Origin: Acetobacteraceae bacterium UBA6159
GTDB lineage: Bacteria > Pseudomonadota > Alphaproteobacteria > Acetobacterales > Acetobacteraceae
DNA length: 55,991 bases
Assembly: GCA_002422345.1 (NCBI GenBank)
Contig: DIUL01000173.1
Coordinates: 6,696 to 62,686, forward strand
Direction: 5' to 3'
Part shown: positions 51,722 to 55,991 of the stretch, piece by piece
Layout of the letters: each line of letters begins with the position of its first letter
Numbering within the stretch: position 1 is the first letter of the stretch
Program-made: the position numbers and the translations under genes
Notes under the pieces: model-generated
Database searches by the model: none
Told to the model about the DNA's origin: nothing
What the model saw: only the letters and a program-made list of their open reading frames with translations

Positions 51722-53092
51722 TCAACTCCAGCCGCGGGCCAGCTTGCGGACGGCGGTGGAGGCATTGCGCTTGCCCTCCCCCGCATAGTCCTCGTGCCAT
51801 TCCTCGATCCGGGCGGGGTCATAGAGGTAGTTGACCATCAGCGTCCCGCTCTCGGCCGCCCCCTTGGGGGAGGTATCGGCCCCGACCGTCACCCGCTCCA
51901 CCCGCGCGCCGTTCGACAGATGGAAATGCGCGACGGGGTCGATGGCCCGCTTGCCCCGCGCCTCAACCAGCAGGTACCGGGCACACAGGCGCGCCAGCAC
52001 CGGCTCCGCCGCCTTGCGGAGCGCGGGGTCCTCCCACCAGGCGGGTGTGGCGAGGATGGCGGCCAGGGACAGTGCCCCGTCGTCGGCGGGCTGGACGGCT
52101 GCCAGCGTATCGATCTCCTCCTGGCTGAACAGCGCGGGGGCGAGCGCCTTGTCCAGCCAGCGGCGGAAACCCGGGATCGGGGACAGGGTCGCGAAGGTCC
52201 GCAGGCCGCGGAAATCGCCCGACAGCTCCTCCACCACCCGCTTGATCAGGAAGTTGCCGAAGCTGATGCCGGCCAGGCCCTGCTGGCAGTTGCTGATGGA
52301 ATAGAAGATCGCCGTATCCGCCTTGCGCGGATCCAGCACCGGCGCGTCCTCATCCAGCAGATCCTGGATGGACCCGGCGAGGCCCTGCACCAGCGCGACC
52401 TCCACGAAGATCAGCGGCTCCCCAGGCATGCGGGGATGGAAGAAGGCATAGCACCGCCGGTCCGAATCGAGGCGGTTCTTCATGTCCCGCCACGACCGGA
52501 TGGCATGCACGGCCTCGTAGTCGATCAGCTTCTCCAGCAGGGCGGCGGGGCTGTGCCAGTCGATCCGGTGCATCTCCAGGAAGCCGATGTCGAACCAGGC
52601 CGCCAGCAGGCCGCGCAGGTCGGATTCCAGGGCGGCGAGCGTCTTGTCCTCGCCCCGCACCCGCATCAGGAAGGCGCGCAGGTCGACCAGGAACTTGCAG
52701 CCATCGGGGATCGAGGCGAACTGCGTCAGCAGCCGCACCCGAGGGGGTTCCAGCGCCCGCCGCAGCGCCGCGGTCGCCGTCGCCCGCTCCGCCGGGTCAC
52801 CGGCATCGCGCACGGCGGCATAGGCCGCCTCCACCGCCTCCGGGTCCGAGTCGAAGGCCGCGAGAGTCCGCAGGAAGTCCAGCCGTTCGGCCTCTCCCAG
52901 GCCCGACCAGGTCTCCGCCAGGCGGGCGGCGCGGTTGCGGGCCGAGACCTCTCCGCCCCGGGCCAGCAGGCAGGCCCGCATCTGGTCCTGCAAGGTCTCG
53001 TCGGGTTCCCCGGTCACGCTGGCGGCCATGTCGCGCCAAGCGGAGGTCAGGCGGCGCAACGCGCGATCAAGCAGCGTGGAAGCATCGCTCAT
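51722..53092 (-). CDS. Malonyl-CoA decarboxylase
   Basis: A 456-residue MCD family enzyme converting malonyl-CoA to acetyl-CoA and CO2. The N-terminal helical domain (LARGGEVSARNRAARLAETW) precedes the GNAT-like catalytic domain. Its expected active-site Ser and His are likely in YSISNCQQGLAGISFGNFLI and VAHFHLSNGARVERV. FATLSPIPGFRRWL is also a family hallmark. ATG 53092 is preferred to GTG 53098. It lies upstream of the radical SAM fusion on the same strand. No matA/matC malonate genes are adjacent; a link to acetyl-CoA carboxylase at 35-36 kb is only metabolic. Confidence 0.94.
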   Translation of the reverse strand: MSDASTLLDRALRRLTSAWRDMAASVTGEPDETLQDQMRACLLARGGEVSARNRAARLAETWSGLGEAERLDFLRTLAAFDSDPEAVEAAYAAVRDAGDPAERATATAALRRALEPPRVRLLTQFASIPDGCKFLVDLRAFLMRVRGEDKTLAALESDLRGLLAAWFDIGFLEMHRIDWHSPAALLEKLIDYEAVHAIRSWRDMKNRLDSDRRCYAFFHPRMPGEPLIFVEVALVQGLAGSIQDLLDEDAPVLDPRKADTAIFYSISNCQQGLAGISFGNFLIKRVVEELSGDFRGLRTFATLSPIPGFRRWLDKALAPALFSQEEIDTLAAVQPADDGALSLAAILATPAWWEDPALRKAAEPVLARLCARYLLVEARGKRAIDPVAHFHLSNGARVERVTVGADTSPKGAAESGTLMVNYLYDPARIEEWHEDYAGEGKRNASTAVRKLARGWS

Positions 53093-53164
53093 GGTCACGA
53101 TCCGTCGATGTGGGATCGGAGAATAGCAGGGTCGGAGACGGATTGCCCGCGTCGCGTGACAAGG

Positions 53165-55474
53165 TCAGCCGGAAGCGCGCTCCACGCTCTTGATGCCCGC
53201 CACGCCACGCAGGCCGGCGATCACCTTGGACAGATGCATCTTGTCCTGCACCTCGACATCGACGACGGCTTCCATGAAGTCCATCTGCCGGCTGGCGATC
53301 TTGAGGTTGGAGATCACCCCGTCCTGCTTGGCGATCGCGTTGGTCATGTTGGCCAGGGCCGAGGACTCGTTCCCCGCGATCACGCTGATCCGGGCGGTGT
53401 GGCCGGCCGGCTTGCCGTTCGCCTCGGCCCGTCCGACGACCTGGTAGTTCCATTCGACATCGATGAACCGCTCGGGCGTCGCGGCGAAGCTGTTCAGGGT
53501 CTGGCAGTCCCGGGCATGGATGGTCACGCCCTTGCCGGTGTTGACGATGCCCACGATCTCATCGCCCGGCACCGGGTGGCAGCAGCCGGCGAAGCTGTGC
53601 GCCATCCCCGGCACCAGCCCGGTGATCGGCATGTCGCTGTCCGTCCGTGCCGTGCCGCGTGGCCCGCGGGACAGCATCGGCGGCATCATCCGCGGCGCCC
53701 GCGGCGCCTGCCGCAACTCGGGGTAGGCCGCCATGACCACGTCGCGGGGGGTCACGTTGTTGTTGCCGACGGCGACGTACAGGTCGTCGACGGTCGCCAG
53801 CTTCAGCACCTTCAGCGCCGTGTCCAGAACCTTTTCCGACCCATCGACCCCGGCCTGGCGGAACGCCTTGGTCAGGTCCGCCTTGCCGGCGTCGCGGCTT
53901 TGCTGGCGCTGTTCCTGGTGGATGAAGCGGCGGATGCGGGCGCGCGCCTTGCCGGTGACGACGAAGCGTTCCCATTGCGGCGACGGCGTGCCGCCCCGCG
54001 CCGTCATGATCTCCACCTGGTCGCCGTTCTGAAGCTGGTGCTTCAGCGGCAGCAGCCGGCCGTTGATCTTGGCGCCGACGCAGGTATCGCCCACCTGGCT
54101 GTGCACGGCATAGGCGAAGTCGACCGGCGTCGCCCCGCGCGGCAGCGGGATCAGCGTCCCCTTCGGCGTGAAGCAGAAGACCTGGTCGCCGTACAGTTCG
54201 ATCTTGGTATTTTCCAGGAACTCATCCGGGGCAGATGAGTTTTCCAGGATTTCCAGCAGGTCCTGTACCCAGCGGAACTGCTGCGTCTCCGACCCGTCGA
54301 CCTTGGGATCGTCGGACTTGTACAGCCAGTGCGCCGCCACCCCGTTCTCGGCGATGTCGTTCATGTCCGCCGTGCGGATCTGCAACTCGATCTTCTGGCT
54401 GTGCAGGGACCGCAGCGTCACCCCGGTATGCAGGCTCTGGTAGCCGTTGGATTTCGGGGTGGAGATGTAGTCCTTGAACCGCCCGGGAATGACCTGGTAC
54501 GCGGAATGGACCGCGCCCAGCGCGCCATAGCAGTCGTACTTGGTGCGGACGATGATCCGGAACGCCATGATGTCCGACAACTGCTCGAACGCGACGTTGC
54601 GGCGGTGCATCTTCTCCCAGATCGAGTAGGGGGATTTCTCCCGCCCCGTGATCTCGACCACGTCGACGCCCTGTTCGCGGCAGACCCGCAGCAGTTCCGA
54701 CCGTGCCTCATCGATTACGTCGGCGCCCTGGCCGCGCAGGAAGTTGAGGCGGGCCTGGATGGTGGCGTAGGCCTCCGGCTCCAACTGCATGAACGACAGG
54801 GTCTGCAACTCGGACTTCACCGAGTCCATGCCGATCCGTTCCGCCAGCGGAGCGTAGATTTCCAGCGTCTCCCGCGCGATCCGCTGCCGGCGCTCGGTCT
54901 TCTGGACGAAATGCAGGGTCCGCATGTTGTGCAGCCGGTCCGCCAGCTTGACCAGCAGGACGCGGATGTCCCGGCTCATGGCCAGGACCAGCTTGCGGAA
55001 ATTCTCGGCCTGCTTGGTGCGGTCGGATTGCAGTTCCAGCCGGGTCAGCTTGGTCACGCCATCGACCAGGCCGGCGATTTCCTTGCCGAACCGCGCCTCG
55101 ATATCCGCCAGCTTGACCGGCGTATCCTCGATCACATCATGCAGCAGGGCAGTGGCGATCGAGGCGGTGTCGAGCCGGTAACCCGCCAGGATGTCGGCGA
55201 CCGCGATCGGGTGGCTGATGTAAGGATCGCCGTTGTCGCGGCGCTGCTGGCCATGCGCCTGCATCGCCAGCACATAGGCCGCGTCGATCAGGCCGGTATC
55301 GGCCTTCGGGTCGTAGGCATGGACCTTTTCCGTCAGCTCGAACTGGCGGACGATCCGCGGGCGGTCCGAGGTGGCGGAACCCGACTGGGTTCCGTCAGGC
55401 GCGAAAACGGGGAACGGGGCCGGCGAAGCAAATGTCGGCCGCGGTGGCTGCGATCCTGCGCCGCCCCGTTTCAT
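53165..55474 (-). CDS. Bifunctional (p)ppGpp synthetase/hydrolase (RelA/SpoT, Rsh)
   Basis: A 769-residue long RSH protein, the single stringent-response enzyme of most alphaproteobacteria. The hydrolase HD domain is intact: HPIAVADILAGYRLD, LLHDVIEDTP (HD-ED motif) and NMRTLHFV. The synthetase follows (KSPYSIWEKMHRR, FRIIVRTKYDCYGALGAVHS, YQSLHTGV). The C-terminal half has a TGS domain (IPLPRGATPVDFAYAVHSQVGD), a conserved-cysteine region with AHSFAGCCHPVPGDEIVGIV and an ACT domain. It is 7 bases after rpoZ, the conserved rpoZ-rsh order. The first ~45 residues are variable. Confidence 0.96.
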   Translation of the reverse strand: MKRGGAGSQPPRPTFASPAPFPVFAPDGTQSGSATSDRPRIVRQFELTEKVHAYDPKADTGLIDAAYVLAMQAHGQQRRDNGDPYISHPIAVADILAGYRLDTASIATALLHDVIEDTPVKLADIEARFGKEIAGLVDGVTKLTRLELQSDRTKQAENFRKLVLAMSRDIRVLLVKLADRLHNMRTLHFVQKTERRQRIARETLEIYAPLAERIGMDSVKSELQTLSFMQLEPEAYATIQARLNFLRGQGADVIDEARSELLRVCREQGVDVVEITGREKSPYSIWEKMHRRNVAFEQLSDIMAFRIIVRTKYDCYGALGAVHSAYQVIPGRFKDYISTPKSNGYQSLHTGVTLRSLHSQKIELQIRTADMNDIAENGVAAHWLYKSDDPKVDGSETQQFRWVQDLLEILENSSAPDEFLENTKIELYGDQVFCFTPKGTLIPLPRGATPVDFAYAVHSQVGDTCVGAKINGRLLPLKHQLQNGDQVEIMTARGGTPSPQWERFVVTGKARARIRRFIHQEQRQQSRDAGKADLTKAFRQAGVDGSEKVLDTALKVLKLATVDDLYVAVGNNNVTPRDVVMAAYPELRQAPRAPRMMPPMLSRGPRGTARTDSDMPITGLVPGMAHSFAGCCHPVPGDEIVGIVNTGKGVTIHARDCQTLNSFAATPERFIDVEWNYQVVGRAEANGKPAGHTARISVIAGNESSALANMTNAIAKQDGVISNLKIASRQMDFMEAVVDVEVQDKMHLSKVIAGLRGVAGIKSVERASG

Positions 55475-55481
55475 CCCAATC

Positions 55482-55889
55482 CTACCGGCGCGCTCGGCCG
55501 TCGAGTTCGGCCCCGATCGCGGCTTCGAGGTCTTCCGGCGACAGTTCCTCGGCTTCGAGGTTGAGACCGGCGGCCTCCTCCTCGGCGCTGACGTCCTGGA
55601 GGCCGAAGATGTTCTGGTCGGTCGGGATCAGGTCGAGCACTTCCTCGTCGGCCGGCTCGGGCTCGGGCGCGCGGGACAGGGACTTGATCAGGTCATGCTC
55701 AAGCCGGCCGAGTTCGATCGTCTCGTCGGCGATTTCGCGCAGCGCAACGACCGGGTTCTTGTCATTGTCGCGATCGACCGTCAGTTCCTCACCCCGGCTC
55801 AGGTTGCGCGCGCGCTGAGCGGCGAGCAGGACCAGCTCGAACCGGTTGGGGATTTTCTCTACGCAGTCTTCGACCGTGACACGCGCCAT
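55482..55889 (-). CDS. rpoZ: RNA polymerase omega subunit
   Basis: A 135-residue omega subunit, which helps assemble RNA polymerase by clamping beta-prime and contributes to one ppGpp site. The N-terminal core MARVTVEDCVEKIPNRFELV, LLAAQRARNLSRGEEL and NPVVALREIADETI are canonical. The acidic C-terminal tail (EAEELSPEDLEAAIG) is typical of alphaproteobacterial omega. ATG 55889 was preferred to TTG 55895. It is cotranscribed with the Rsh gene (7-base gap), pairing the ppGpp enzyme with its polymerase target. Confidence 0.97.
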   Translation of the reverse strand: MARVTVEDCVEKIPNRFELVLLAAQRARNLSRGEELTVDRDNDKNPVVALREIADETIELGRLEHDLIKSLSRAPEPEPADEEVLDLIPTDQNIFGLQDVSAEEEAAGLNLEAEELSPEDLEAAIGAELDGRARR

Positions 55890-55927
55890 GCGCAAGTGCT
55901 CCGCGATTGGCTTCTGGGGAACAGGTT

Positions 55928-55955
55928 ACTTAAGCCAGCCTGGGGGGAAGTGCAA
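55928..55955 (-). promoter_or_regulatory. Candidate promoter of rpoZ-rsh
   Basis: On the minus strand TTGCAC (55955-55950) and TTAAGT (55933-55928) are 16 bases apart, 39 bases before the rpoZ start. The -10 match is weak, so this is tentative. The rest of the gap (55890-55991) shows no gene. Confidence 0.35.
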
Positions 55956-55991
55956 GGACGGTTGATGGCAGGGCAATCGGGTGAAGGAGTA

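Overview
The window looks like chromosome of a high-GC alphaproteobacterium, most likely a member of the Acetobacteraceae (Rhodospirillales). Sequence support for this: strong G/C bias at third codon positions, a fused shikimate kinase/3-dehydroquinate synthase gene, alphaproteobacterial gene orders (uvrC-pgsA-...-moaD-moaE, accA / xerD / aroK-aroB, rpoZ-relA), and many short palindromic repeats between genes. The family-level assignment is inference. About 50 protein genes and one tRNA gene can be supported. Long open frames opposite real genes are common here because of the base composition and were left out.

Layout. 1-8.6 kb: the first codons of a hydantoinase/oxoprolinase gene, lepA (-), then rightward genes for a TauD-type dioxygenase, an alpha/beta hydrolase, a DMT exporter and a class III CoA-transferase, followed by a stand-alone ftsH. 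8.7-12.4 kb: an SMP-30 type lactonase, an HD-domain hydrolase coupled to a Gfo/Idh/MocA oxidoreductase, and an orphan ParA coupled to a CopD-like membrane protein. 12.6-20.0 kb: a leftward pair (ELM1-like protein plus an unrecognised 623-aa protein) divergent from a rightward coupled trio (D-2-hydroxyacid dehydrogenase, SEC-C/TPR/sulfotransferase, TPR/glycosyltransferase). 20.2-25 kb: an Asp/Glu racemase, a UPF0178 protein, a DEAD-box helicase, a HigBA-like toxin-antitoxin pair with a palindromic operator, and a folM-like/folB pteridine pair. 25.3-33.6 kb: uvrC, pgsA, mobB, a lipoprotein, moaD, moaE, thiL, an MFS transporter and a seven-bladed lactonase. 33.6-39.6 kb: a polyprenyl-phosphate sugar transferase, accA, a Uma2 protein, xerD with a tiny membrane-protein gene ahead of it, and aroKB. 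39.8-43.2 kb: an accessory island with a SIR2-domain gene overlapping a TPR gene built from exact 141-bp units, bordered by repeats. 43.2-48.4 kb: an FAH-family hydrolase, a two-component system, an AlkA-type glycosylase, tRNA-Leu(GAG), lipB and a left-handed beta-helix acyltransferase. 48.7-55.9 kb: a 975-aa radical SAM-TPR-OGT fusion, malonyl-CoA decarboxylase, relA/spoT and rpoZ.

The two strongest candidates for undescribed biology are the SIR2 + 141-bp-repeat TPR operon (39837-42270), which has the look of an NAD-consuming defence module with a separate sensor, and the radical SAM/SPASM-TPR-O-GlcNAc-transferase-like fusion (48724-51651), which joins two protein-modification chemistries in one chain. 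A secondary theme is the number of TPR-linked transferases (sulfotransferase, GT9-like, OGT-like, ELM1-like), which suggests surface polysaccharide or protein glycosylation. The intergenic space is dominated by at least five families of short palindromic repeats and one MITE-like element.
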